A DNA stretch of 64,000 nucleotides. Source: Meloidogyne chitwoodi. Lineage: Eukaryota; Nematoda; Chromadorea; Rhabditida; Meloidogynidae. The notes below the pieces were generated by a model. That model did not search any database and was not told the DNA's origin. It saw nothing but the letters and a program-made list of their open reading frames with translations. Each line of letters begins with the position of its first letter. Position 1 is the stretch's first letter. Location: assembly GCA_015183035.1 (NCBI GenBank), contig JACZZP010000009.1, forward strand, positions 248,001-312,000. Reading direction: 5' to 3'. A program made the position numbers and the translations under genes. Below are positions 47,617 through 58,637 of the stretch, piece after piece.

Positions 47617-50553
47617 TCATAAGGCAGGTAGTAGCATGGAGCGACACTCTCCAAAACCAATTCTTTTGTTTGTTTTCTGATTGAAACAAAATCCTAAAAA
47701 ACAGAAGAAAATTAATGAGTTTATTACTGAAAAATACAAAATCAGAATTTCCGGAAAACAAGAATGTTTGAATTAAATTCTAATTTTCCGGAAAAACATT
47801 AATTCTGATTTTTAAAAAACAAATTCTGATTTTCCAGAAAAACATAAAAATCATTTTCTCTACCTGTTATGGTCACTTCATCACCATCAACTAAAAATTT
47901 TCTTGTCTGACCACTATCACCCAATTTAACTGGATTTTGACCTCGCCAAGAAAGTTCTAATAAACAGCCTAATGAGTCCGGAGTCTAAAAAAATAAAATT
48001 ATAACATTTAATTTAATTTTACTAACAGGTCCACTAATTGTTCCAGAACCCATCAAATCGCCTGGGCGGATATTGCAGCCATTACTTGTTTGATGAGCTA
48101 ATTGTTGTTTAATTGTCCAATATAAATGTTTCAAATTTGTTTTGGAAAGAATGTACTCGCTTTCACTGCCACGAGCTAAAATTTTAAAGAAAAAATTGAA
48201 AATTTAAATTAAATAAAAGGTTTTAGTCATTAAATCATCTAGGCGATTTATTGCTTGCCTGGCGATTTAATGGCTGAACCGGAATGTTCAAATAAAATTC
48301 TTATTTTTCCGGAAAACACAAAATGTTTAAATAAAATTCTGATTTTCCGGAAAACACAAAATGTTCAAATAAAATTCTGGTTTTTCCGGAAAACACAAAA
48401 TGTTTAAATAAAATTCTGATTTTTCCGGAAAACATAAAATGTTTAAATAAAATTCTGATTTTTCCGGAAAACACAAAATGTTCAAATAAAATTCTGGTTT
48501 TTCCGGAAAACACAAAATGTTTAAATAAAATTCTGATTTTTCCGGAAAACACAAAATGTTTAAATAAAATTCTGATTTTTCCGGAAAACACAAAATGTTC
48601 AAATAAAATTCTGGTTTTTCCGGAAAACACAAAATGTTTAAATAAAATTCTGATTTTCCGGAAAACACAAAATGTTTAAATAAAATTCTGATTTACTGAA
48701 AAAACAGAATGTTTAAATAAAATTCTGATTTTCAGAAAAAAACAGATGTTTAAATAAAATTCTGGTTTTTAGAAAAAACAAAATAAAATTTAAAAAAATA
48801 AAAGATTAATTACGTTTTATAGAAACAGCCAATTCAATATCAAAAGTGTAGTTATCAGAATGAAACAGATGTTTCATTGGAGGAGGATTTTGTATTGGAT
48901 TAGCAACAATAAAATGACCAAGTGCTTCCATTGTAACAACCCAAGGCGAAATACTTGTAGTAAAACTTTTACTTAAAAAAGGTCCAAGTGGAACATATTC
49001 CCATTTTTGAATATCTCTTGCTAAAAAAAATAAAATAATTGAAAAATTAAAATTATTTTAAAAAATATATTCAAATTACCACTCCAATCATTCATTAAAA
49101 CCATTCCAAATATATGTTCTTCAACTTTTTCAATAGTAATAGGCTTCCCTAATTCATTCTCTGATCCACCAACAAAAAATGCCATTTCTAACTCAAAATC
49201 CAGTAATTTACTTGGAATAAATTCTGGCTCCTTTGCTAAATAGAATTAAAAATAAATTTAATAAAAAAAATCAAAAAATCAAACCTTCATCAGATTTGAC
49301 TTGCCCCCATGGACGATGAACTGGAACTCCTGAAACAATTATACTTGATGCCCTTCCATGATAACCAACAGGAAGGTGTTTCCTAAAATAAATGATTCTT
49401 AAAGTTTCTCACAATTTTAAAAAACATTTAGGACTTGCTTCTGAAACATGCTTCAGTTTCTAAACATTTTAAAAACATGCTACATTTTTAAAAAATGTTT
49501 CTAAAAATATTTTGCTTCCGATACTTCAAAAAATATTTTTGAATCATGCTTCATAATTAATTATATAATACCAATTCTCAAAAAGTGCATTTTCCTTTCC
49601 TCTAAACATTGTTCCAACATTTGTTGCGTGATATATAGATGAATAAAAGTCAGTATAATCACCTTAAAAGATAATTTTAATTTATAAAAATATTTAAAAA
49701 ACCTATTTTTGCTGGTAAATGCATTTTAGCATTGCTTCTTTTTACCAGAACACGTTTCCTATGAAAGTGAAATATTTAATAAAATTTAGAAGATTGTTCT
49801 AAATTTTCCGGAAAACACAAAAATATAAATTGAAAAATAACGGTTATAAAATACAGGTTTTATTTAATGCTGGTATTCCGGAAAATACAAAATGTTTTGC
49901 TAAAAATTTAGTTAGAGAAAAAACAACAACACAGAATGTTTAAATAAAATTCTGGTTTATATAAAAACACAAAATGTTTATAAAATTCTGGTTTATAAAA
50001 AAACACAAAATGTTTATAAAATTTATGTTTTAAAAACACAAAATGTTTAAATAAAATTCTGGTTTTTAGAAAAACACAAAATGTTTAAATAAAATTCTGG
50101 TTTTTAGAAAAACACAATGTTTATAAAATTAACCTTAAATTTTCATCGTCTTTTAAGACAGCATTATTAATTGAAAGAAGAGACTGCAATGTTTCCCTTG
50201 CTTCTACCCAAGCAGCGCGTTCGAGTCCCATAAAAGCGTTCAAATATTCCCAAAATAAAACAAAATTAATTTTATTAAAATAATTAAAAAAACCTCAGAA
50301 AATACATGTTGATTTTTAGAAAGTAAAGGACCATTAAATAAATATTTCAACAAAGACAAATCCAAAATTTCTTCTCCAATAGCTACACCAATTCTTTTCT
50401 TTTCCTAAAAAAATAAAATAATTTCAAAAAAAAATAAAATAAATTAAAAAATTAAAATTTTACATTGTCTTGTGTAGAGAAAATACCATAAGGCAAATTA
50501 TCAATTGTAAAGTCACAATTTTCTGGAATTTTTATAAACGTTTCTAGCTTCAT
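47617..50553 (-). CDS. fah-1: Fumarylacetoacetase (FAH)
   Basis: The last enzyme of tyrosine catabolism; it hydrolyses 4-fumarylacetoacetate to fumarate and acetoacetate. It has about 11 small exons from ATG at 50553. In order: [63 protein letters not shown], then the metal/substrate blocks [99 protein letters not shown], and the terminal [15 protein letters not shown]. The catalytic Asp/Glu ligands and the Lys of FLSKSF are present. The stop was chosen in the frame giving the family-like end GFGEC...LLPAL; another frame of the last exon is also open but does not match. One intron holds a 39-bp minisatellite. Confidence 0.95.
48290..48730. repeat. 39-bp minisatellite in a fumarylacetoacetase intron
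   Basis: About 11 copies of a 39-bp unit containing ATTCTGATTTTTCCGGAAAA, then CACAAAATGTTTAAATAAA. Because 39 is divisible by three and the unit lacks stops, two minus-strand frames stay open (13-residue repeat), which I reject as coding. The first 20 bases of the unit are the same module as the 32-bp array in PSME4, with a different spacer. Confidence 0.9.
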
Positions 50554-50913
50554 TCTTTTTTATAAAAAATATTAAAACAAAAAAAAATTAATTAAAAAAA
50601 AAAATAAATAAAAATTGATAAAAATTCACAACTTTTTTAACATTTTTTAGATTAAAAATATTTATTTTTTAATAATAGGTAAAATATATTAAACTTGTTT
50701 TTTCATTTTGGAAAGATATGGACATAAAGAAAAAATAATATATAATAATAGAAGGAAAAAAAGAAAATTGTGTATAAAGAAGCGAAAATATATCAAGGAA
50801 AAATGAAAAAAAAATAAATATGCATAGCTAGAGAGAAAAATCAATCGGTCTCAGACATTTGCGCAGACCGACATTAGAGTTTAAAAAATAAATTTTTTAA
50901 TTAGAAAAAAACC

Positions 50914-51218
50914 TGGTAAAAGGCACAACTGCAATTCTTCACTAATGAGCGAAAGACAATCAGAATGCTCTTTTCCATAACAATTTCTTCAAGATTTTTT
51001 CCAGCAGTTCTTGTAGAAGTTAAATCTTGTCGATCATTCACACTGCTTACAAGTAACATTAACATTGCAAAAATTTTTCTCATCAATTCGTCGACAAACA
51101 ATTCAAAAGAAGCAGTTACAGAACATAAATCAACTTCATCTGGTGTCAAATCTTTACAAGTCAGAGGGGCCTGTGAACAATCAACGATTGGAATTAGCAT
51201 CATTAATATTGACAATAT
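50914..51218 (-). pseudogene. PSME4 exon copy, left arm of hairpin
   Basis: This minus-strand copy matches PSME4 exon 38299-38604 across its full 102 codons and keeps the reading frame ([20 protein letters not shown] to [10 protein letters not shown]). It also keeps an acceptor-like TTTAAAG and a donor CAG|GTTTTT. About ten amino-acid differences from the source are seen. There are no flanking PSME4 exons, so it cannot make the protein alone. Confidence 0.85.
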
Positions 51219-51266
51219 CTTTAAAATAAAAATTTAAAAGATATGGTTTTAATATTTTTATTTTAA

Positions 51267-51572
51267 AGATATTATCAATATTTATGATGATAATTCCTAT
51301 CGCTGATTGTTCACAAGCTCCTCTTATTTGTAAAGATTTGACAAAAGAAGAAATTAATCTATGTTCTGAAACAGCTTTTTTTGAATTTTATATTGACGAA
51401 CTGATGAGAAAAATTTTTTCAATGTTAATATTACTTGGGAGCAGTGTGAATGATCGACAAGATTTAACTTCTACAAGAACTGCAGGAAAGAATCTTGAAG
51501 AAATTGTTATGGAAAAAGGCATTTTGATTGTCTTTCGCTCACTGGTGAAAAATTGAAATTGTGCCTTTTACC
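51267..51572 (+). pseudogene. PSME4 exon copy, right arm of hairpin
   Basis: This plus-strand copy of the same exon (IIPIADCSQAPLICKDLTKE onward) has an in-frame stop where the source has Asn-Cys (AATTGA for AATTGC). It shares with the left arm several substitutions absent from the source, for example CKDLT and the silent changes in the block around [20 protein letters not shown]. This indicates that the two arms descend from one copy. Confidence 0.85.
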
Positions 51573-51789
51573 AGGTTTTTTTCTAATTAAAAAATTTATT
51601 TTTTAAACTCTAATATCGGTCTGCGCAAATGTCTGCACCAACTTAAATAATCTCACCAAAAAACTTTCTCTCCCCAACCTAAGCATATCCTCTCTTTAAC
51701 AAACAAAAAATATAGATGCAAAAATACTGTTTTTTTGTAGCTGCAACGATTCCATGTTTTCTAAAAGATTCAAAAAGGCTTCTCTTTTT

Positions 51790-54203
51790 TTAATCATTCA
51801 TCTCATTTTGAGCCATTAATTCGGTACCACGAGCACGATTACGAGCAAAATCTTCAAAGATTAGATCTTCATCTTCAAAACTAAATAATAAATTTTAATT
51901 AAAAAAAAATTAATTAAAAAATTTTAATAAACGTAGAAGAGGTTCTCTCTCCAATTAGAAAGAGAATTTTTTGTTTAAACCTGTCAAATTGAATGAGATC
52001 AACATCAGCCGTTTGGTCATCATCATCATTTTCGTTATTATTATTTTTTTGTTGTTTTTGTTCTTCTCCTCTTTCAGCAATATTTCCAACAATACAATTA
52101 TCAACAACAATTTGTTTATTATTTGGTGTTATTATTGTTTTATTATTTAATTCTGTCAAATTATTTTCTGGATGTGTTAGAGTAAAAGGTAATTCAGCTG
52201 CAAGTTCTCCTCCTAATGCCCCAGCAATTAAAAGTCGGATTTTGACCTTATAGGCCACTATGATTCCGAGATTTTCTCTAACAGAATGCTAAAAAAGAAA
52301 TTAATTAAAAAATAAATTAATTATTTATTAATTAAAAAAGGTATTTATGTCACACTTTTATCATTCTTTTAAACTCAAAATTTTGATTATAATTTATTTT
52401 AAATTAAAAGACGTGTTTTATTCCCTATTTTTTAAATTAAAAAAAAATATTATTAAAAATTACTGAAAGTGTCGCAAAGGTAGTAGAAGAGGCAAGATTT
52501 GTATCTTCATGTTTTAATTGTCCATCCAACGCAAGTCCTCTTTTATCTTTGTTTTTGGCAAGTAGAGGACAGAGGGTATAAATTTTAGAAAGTGTAGAGC
52601 CCGGTCCTACAGGAAATCCTTCGCTTTAAAAAATAAAATTAATTTTCTAAATTCTATAAAAATTAAAAAAACCATGATTCAATTTTATCAACATCACAAG
52701 TATATTGAGCAGTAGTAAAAATACAAATATCCGCTACTTGTGAAACAGAAACTTTAATCTTTTTGACTGTTTTATTGCTGTTGTTTTGCACATGGACATT
52801 TACATTAATTGATTCTCCATGATAATACATCTAAATTTATTTTTTTATTAATTTTATTATAATATTTTTCAGAATAAATCTGATAATTTTTCTGATTTAA
52901 TTCTGTTAATTTTCAGAATAATTCTGATAATTTTCAGAATAATTCTGAAAATTTTTCAGAATAATTCTGACAATTTTTCAGAATAAATTCTGATAATTTT
53001 TCAGAATAAATTCTGATTTAATTCTGATTATATTTCAATTAAAATTCTGAAAAAAACCTCTTTATCAAGAGAAGCTTCCAAATGAAGTCCTCCAGGACTT
53101 ATAATAAATTCTTTAGTAACATCAATCATTGGTTGAGGTCTTTCAATTTGTGGAGAATAAGTGAGCTTTCTAATGGCAAGACGAACAGAATTACTTAAAA
53201 AAAATATATTTTAAAAAATTAGAAAATTTTAAAATAAAACTGTTTTTTCGGTTTTTCCTGAGAATCTCCACCACCAACAATAGTTTTAACTTCATAATCT
53301 ACTCCACAAGGTTTACCCGTGTCTCCTTGAGCAGGCTATAAACAATAAAAAAAATAATAATAAAAATGGAATATTAAAAAAAACCTGTAATGTAACTGAA
53401 GAAGCTGAATTTGGTGGAATTTCAAACCAAAAAGGAAAAGCATTATTTCCCAATTTCTTCTTTAAACGTTCTTGTAGCCTTGTCATTGAACGAATATTTG
53501 ATACAGTTGAATTAGGTGGATAAATCTTTAAATATTTTTTTTTAATTTTTATATAGAAAAGTTCGTAAAATTGTAAGTTTTCAATTTTAAAAGTTTTGGT
53601 CAATTCTTAGAGTATCTCCAAAAATTAAAAACAAAAAACCTGAACAGATTGTGAGATCAAATCCTTGCGAAATGTAAGTCCTAAAACATCCAAATCTTCT
53701 CGACCATAACGAAAAGCTGCTAACAATTGAACTGAGACCTTCTTTTTCCCCGCGATATATTCATCATCGATTAAAACCATTCCATCTGAAAAAGGGTAAT
53801 TTTGGTATAGTGAAGAATTTTAGTTTAAACAGAAAAGTGGGGGAAAGGTTCAACACTCACTGATGGAAAATTATTTAAATTTAACAAATAAATTTTGCTT
53901 TTTAGATTATTCTTATGGCTTTGATGCCCTTTTAAACATTAAAATATATACAAGAAATCAGCGAAAAATCGTAAGAAGCTGATTATTCTCATAAAATATT
54001 CTTTTCTAACTTTTATATTTATAAAATAATACCAATTAAATCAACACTTTCTCCTCGATCCAAAAAATCACGTTTTCCAAGATAGGTAGTAATTTTTCCA
54101 TTTGGTGAAGTTTTCTTGAAGACTCTTTAAAATTATATTAAATTTAAAATAATTTAAAAGACAAAATAAACCTTGTTCCAGACTTCTTCTCATCGTCATC
54201 CAT
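51790..54203 (-). CDS. arr-1: Beta-arrestin
   Basis: A scaffold that binds phosphorylated GPCRs, stops G-protein coupling and links receptors to clathrin-mediated endocytosis. About ten exons start from [20 protein letters not shown]. The N-domain has [52 protein letters not shown] and [12 protein letters not shown]; the polar-core strand is CGVDYEVK; the C-domain begins [14 protein letters not shown], with the phosphate-sensing Arg, then [20 protein letters not shown]. The C-domain loop is expanded by an Asn/Gln/Asp-rich insertion ([16 protein letters not shown]). It is followed by a clathrin box LIQFD and an AP-2 motif FEDFARNR (FxxFxxxR). Both endocytic motifs are visible, so it should act as a canonical non-visual arrestin. 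One intron holds a TTTTTCAGAATAAATTCTGA array (52866-53056). Confidence 0.95.
52866..53056. repeat. CAGAATAAATTCTGAT repeat array in an arrestin intron
   Basis: Seven to eight irregular copies of TTTTTCAGAATAAATTCTGATAA. Each copy is itself palindromic (CAGAATnnATTCTG). It uses the TTCTGAT half of the module seen in the PSME4 and fumarylacetoacetase arrays. Confidence 0.75.
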
Positions 54204-55938
54204 TTTTAAGATTATTTTATTTTTTAATTTTAAAAAAGCTGCTTTTTTATGAATTTAAAATTTATTAAAAGCTTTATAAAATAAAATAATTCATTTAAAT
54301 TAAATACATTAAGTATACCTAAAAATCAAAAAATAATACATGTACAAAAAATCGGAAAAAAAACAAATACTCTCTATCTGTAAATATGGAAAAGAAAAGA
54401 GAAATGACTCGCTTGTGTATTATTAAAGTGTTTATATAGTATTTGACTTGCCTTATGCAGTGCACTCTTTCTTCATCATAGACTTAGAGAGAGAGAGATG
54501 AGCATTTACCCAAGAGATCAATTCTTAAGAGAGAAAAGAGGAAAAATAGTGTATGCATTTTCTTTTAAGGAAAATACAAACAGGAAAATTCTGATTTCTT
54601 TTTGAATACAACAAGTTTTTGTATTTCCGGAAAATATATAAATACATATATAGTTGAATTCTGATTTTTATGGAAAAAGTTCTCTTTTTAAAAACAATTA
54701 AAATTTTGATTTTCCGGAAAATACAAAAATGTTGATGAAAACAATGTTGATATATTGGGCTAAACTAAAATAATGAGGCAGTTTACTCTTGTCTGCGTCC
54801 ATTTTTAAAGTTTTAAATGTTTTTATACTTGTGTATTAAGTATTTATAATAAGTTTTTAGCTTATTTTAATTTAAAAAAATTGAAAGCATAATATGAAAT
54901 TATTTTTAACATATTCACGCAAAATTATATGTGAATTTGAAAAAATACAAACTGCCAATTTGGCATGATTTCGAGTGATAAGAAAATGAGTGAAAAGAAT
55001 GTAAATATTTAGGTACATATTTTAATAATAAATTAAATAACTACAATTAGCGAAAAGATAAAATGAATTTACCGAAGAGAAATTTAACTAACAATTTTTA
55101 TTATTTATCGAAAAAATGAACTTATATTTAAATAAAAATACGTTTGAACGGAAATTTTGTATTTCATTTCCGGAAAGTTTTATTTGTTGTGAAAAAAAAC
55201 AAACAAACAAAAACATCAACAAATAAAAAGAAAAACATTAATAAAACATAAACAAAAACATAACAAAAACATTTATGAAGAATTTTATTTTTGTACAATT
55301 TCCGGAAAGTTTAATAAATAAATCAAACAACTTTCTTTTAAAACGTGATCAAAACTAATAAATTGATTTATTTTACTTGTATATAAAAGTAAATAAAATA
55401 AAAGAAAAAATTAAGTTTAATGATTATATTATAAGTCGAGAGAGATCGTGATGGTGTGACAAAAATATTATTAAAAAAAATATGGATGACTGAATACTTT
55501 TAAGAGAAAATGCCTTTCTTGTTGTGTTCGTCGTGTCATATTTGTCGATGCAGAAAAATAAAATATAGAAGGGAGGGGAATTAACGGTGTAAAATCGATT
55601 TGCCAATTCACGAGGGTTTAGTTTGGACATAAGACTAAAATGTATTTTTAATTAAAATGACAATGCTTGAAAAACACATTAAATGAAAAAAATCTTTAAT
55701 TATTTTCTCTAAAATTAAAAAATAAAATTTAAAAAATAAAAATATTGAAAAAATAAAAAAAAATACCAAAAAAAACTATTTTATCTTAACATTTCGTCAG
55801 CCGCCTAGTAAATCACCTTTTAATCAACAATCAAATAAAACCAGATTTTTAATGGCCAGTTATCTTGCACAAACAATTATTTTGGGGATTTAACATTTAT
55901 TTAGTCGATTTTGGAGATTGTGTAAAAATAAAACATAA
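54204..55938. other. Divergent intergenic region
   Basis: This spacer between beta-arrestin (-) and collagen (+) should contain both promoters. It has scattered TTCCGGAAA motifs (about 54625, 54712, 55168 and 55300), an AAAACATAAACAAAAACAT run at about 55200-55270 and a short GAGAGAGAGAG run at about 54490. No gene was seen; the short open frame at 55424-55630 is unsupported. Confidence 0.45.
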
Positions 55939-58480
55939 ATGAAAAACACTAATATTCAACAACAAAAATTATCTCGAGAACAACTTATTGCTGAAGCATC
56001 AAAAATTCGTTTTGTAAGTATTTTTGTATTAGTTAATTATTTTTTGTTTGTAATAGTTGGCTATTAGCACAATTTGTTTGAGTACAGTTTCACTAGCAAT
56101 GGTTGTTCTTGCAATCCCTTTCCTCTTCTTTAAAGTACAAACAACACAATCGGAAGCAAAAGTTAAATATACACTATAATTTATATTGTCCAGAAAATGA
56201 ATATAAACCAGAATTAAAAATAACAACTTTCCGGAAAATAAATATAAACCAGAATTAAAAATAAACAACTCTCCGGAAAGTAAATATAAACCAGAATTAA
56301 AAATAACAACTTTCCGGAAAATAAATATAAACCAGAATTAAAAATAAACAAATTTCCGGAAAGTAAATATAAACCAGAACTTTTCCGGAAACAATATAAA
56401 AATACAAACAAGTAATAAAATAAACATTTGTATTAAAGGAGCACAGCAATTTTTGTCAGAATCGAGTTAGTTTGCTAACCCAAGAATTAAAATACGAAGA
56501 AGAATTACGATATCGTTCAAACAGAATTAAAAGGAGTGAGGATTCTGGTCAATGTTGTAGTTGTGGGAGAGGGCAAATTGGAAATATGGGAATATCTGGA
56601 GAACCAGGAGAAGACGGCAGAATTTTATAAATATTTTAATAAAAAATTAATTAATTTAAAAAATACAGGTATCGATGGAAAACAAGGACAAGCAGGAAGT
56701 ACAGGAAAGCCATCTCCGCCTCCAGTTCCTTTACAAATAGAATGGTTGGTTAAATTGAAAAAATGTTCAAAATCACTTCAAGAAATAAAGAATATTATTA
56801 AAAACAATTAAAAGGTGTTTCATCTGCACTCCATCACTTGCCGGACAAATTGGACCTCCAGGCTTAAAAGGTCCCCCAGGGAAGAGAGGAATACCTGGAA
56901 AGAATGGAAAATCAGGATTGCGTGGTTTGCCTGGAAAAATAGGGGAACGTGGAGCAGAAGGTGCTAGAAATAATTTTAGTTAAAATTTAAATAATGTTTG
57001 AATGTTAGGTCCACAAGGATTACCTGGACTACCTGGATCAAGAGGGGGTGAAGGAGATGTAAGTTGAATCCTTACAAAAATCCCAATAAAAATGTTTAAT
57101 GAGACAAAATGTCCAATTTGGTAAAAATGGACAAAATGTCCAATTGGGTAAAAATGGACAAAATGTCCAATTGGGTAAAAATGGACAAAATGTCCAATTG
57201 GGTAAAAATTGACAAAATGTCCAATTGGGTAAAAATTGACAAAATGTCCAATTGGGTAAAAATTAGTAATATAAAGACAAAAAAGAAGTTCAAACAGGTA
57301 AAAAATTGGAATTATAAAAAATAATAAATAAAAAAATTAATTTAAATAGTAACTGAGAAACGCACGCAAAAAAAGCTTTTATTACCTAAAATTACATTAT
57401 CTTTTTTTATGTACATGTGAAATAAATTTAAATTAACTTATGACTTGACAGTGCCGCCTTGTTCTTAATACGTATATAATTAAAAAAAAACTCAAGCTGT
57501 GGGAAAATACAAAAATTAGCCAAAAATAAATTTATAAAAATGTAAACGCATAGAAAGGATACTATTTGAGTCTCAGACATAAAACTAATAAAATCCAATA
57601 TTTTTTCAAATTTTTTGATATCAATAGATAGAGGATAAAATTAGCTACAAAATGATATAAAAATTAAATTTTTATTTTCATTGAAAAAAAAGTTATGGCC
57701 AAAAATACGCAGAAATTGATGACCTTTTCCTCTTAAAAATGGTCATTTTAAAAAAATCATATCTCTAATAAATAAATTAATAAAATTTTAATTTTACTTT
57801 CATTTTATAGCTAATTTTATGCTCTATCTAATGGTATAAAGAAAAGGTTAAATTGGTTTATTATTTTATGAGTTATTTTGTCGAGACGAGGTTAATGTTT
57901 TTTATTACGCAATTAAAATACAATTTATAAATAAATTGTATTAATTAAATTAATATTTATAAAAAAATGATTGTATTCTTACGTGATAAGTATTAAAAAA
58001 TAAAAATGTATTAACCCAAATTTAAATAAAATTAAAAAAAATTTTGAAAGAAACAGTCCATTTCGCCAAGCAGCGAAAAATACTCATTTGGTCACATACT
58101 CTTTTAATATTTCTATCACAAAATTTAAAGTAGATTTAATATTAAGATACAATCAATACCTGGCCCTCCAGGTCTTCCGGGCCCTTCAGGACCGATTGGA
58201 CCAAAAGGAACGTTTGGCCCGCCTGGACGTTTTGGACAATTTGGAGTTAACGGAATAGCTGGTAATATTAAAATATAATTTATTTAATTATTTAAAAATA
58301 GGTGAAATTGGAGAACCCGGACAGATTGGGGCTAAAGGACAACCTGGGCAAATAGGCGAGGACGGATTGGACGGAGAACCAGGCTTGGAAGTTGGCTGTG
58401 GTAAATTAATAAAAATTAATTTAATTAAAAATATTACTCTAGATCACTGTTCTATACCTAAAACACAATCTGGATATTGA
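55939..58480 (+). CDS. Cuticle collagen
   Basis: Exons: 55939-56013, 56057-56161, 56439 to about 56623, 56669-56744, 56815-56960, 57009-57058, 58147-58261, 58302-58400 and 58443-58480. A short N-terminus precedes one hydrophobic signal-anchor helix (LAISTICLSTVSLAMVVLAI). Next is a non-collagenous region ending in a basic, subtilisin-like cleavage site (RYRSNRIKR). Cys clusters (CQNR, CCSC, CFIC and terminal DHC) flank Gly-X-Y blocks such as GPPGLKGPPGKRGIPGKNGK and GPPGLPGPSGPIGPKG. The interruptions and short blocks are typical of nematode cuticle collagens. Exon 3 ends with a GC donor (GACG|GCAGAA), required to avoid a stop. The 1.1-kb intron 6 contains a 27-bp minisatellite and a fold-back repeat. 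Confidence 0.92.
56190..56410. repeat. Minisatellite in collagen intron 2
   Basis: About five copies of a unit of about 40 bp, CTTTCCGGAAAATAAATATA followed by AACCAGAATTAAAAATAACAA. It is another array built around TTCCGGAAA plus AGAATT. Confidence 0.85.
57109..57262. repeat. 27-bp minisatellite in collagen intron 6
   Basis: Between five and six copies of a 27-bp unit containing GGACAAAATGTCC followed by AATTGGGTAAAAAT. It is open on both strands, giving nonapeptide repeats, and I do not regard it as coding. Related single motifs (ACATTTTGTCCAATTTT) occur near 17240 and 18400. Confidence 0.9.
57548..57897. repeat. Fold-back element copy in collagen intron 6
   Basis: The left arm has ATAGATAGAGGATAAAATTAGC and the right arm GCTCTATCTAATGGTAT, with AGTTATGGCCAAAAA in the middle. 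It is a degenerate member of the family described at 2437-2745, about 350 bp. Confidence 0.55.
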
Positions 58481-58637
58481 AAAATAATATTTAAAGAAAT
58501 TAAATAATCAACAAAAGGGCACTAGAGTCTGAGAATTTTTTTTAAATTTTTTTTATATTTAACTTTTTTTCTTCTTTAAAATTTATAAAATGAGCAATAA
58601 ATTTAAGATTTAAAAAAAATTATTTTTTTTTTTAATT

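Larger units (their letters stand above)
50852..51635. repeat. 784-bp hairpin: two inverted copies of a PSME4 exon
   Basis: The left arm, about 50852-51235, and the right arm, about 51251-51635, are reverse complements with a spacer of about 15 nt. Each arm carries the whole PSME4 exon 38299-38604 with a bit of the upstream intron (TTTATTTTAAAG) and the donor (AGGTTTTTTT). Outside the exon both arms share about 60 bp ending in CAGACATTTGCGCAGACCG, which is absent from the PSME4 locus. See the two pseudogene entries and the first finding. Confidence 0.93.

Noticed and set aside
48301..48668. Two minus-strand open frames with 13-residue repeats
   Set aside because: They are translations of a 39-bp intronic minisatellite inside the fumarylacetoacetase gene.
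50965..51237. Plus-strand open frame over the left hairpin arm
   Set aside because: It is the antisense shadow of the PSME4 exon copy.
57096..57324. Open frames on both strands with nonapeptide repeats
   Set aside because: They are a 27-bp minisatellite in a collagen intron, open because the unit length is a multiple of three.
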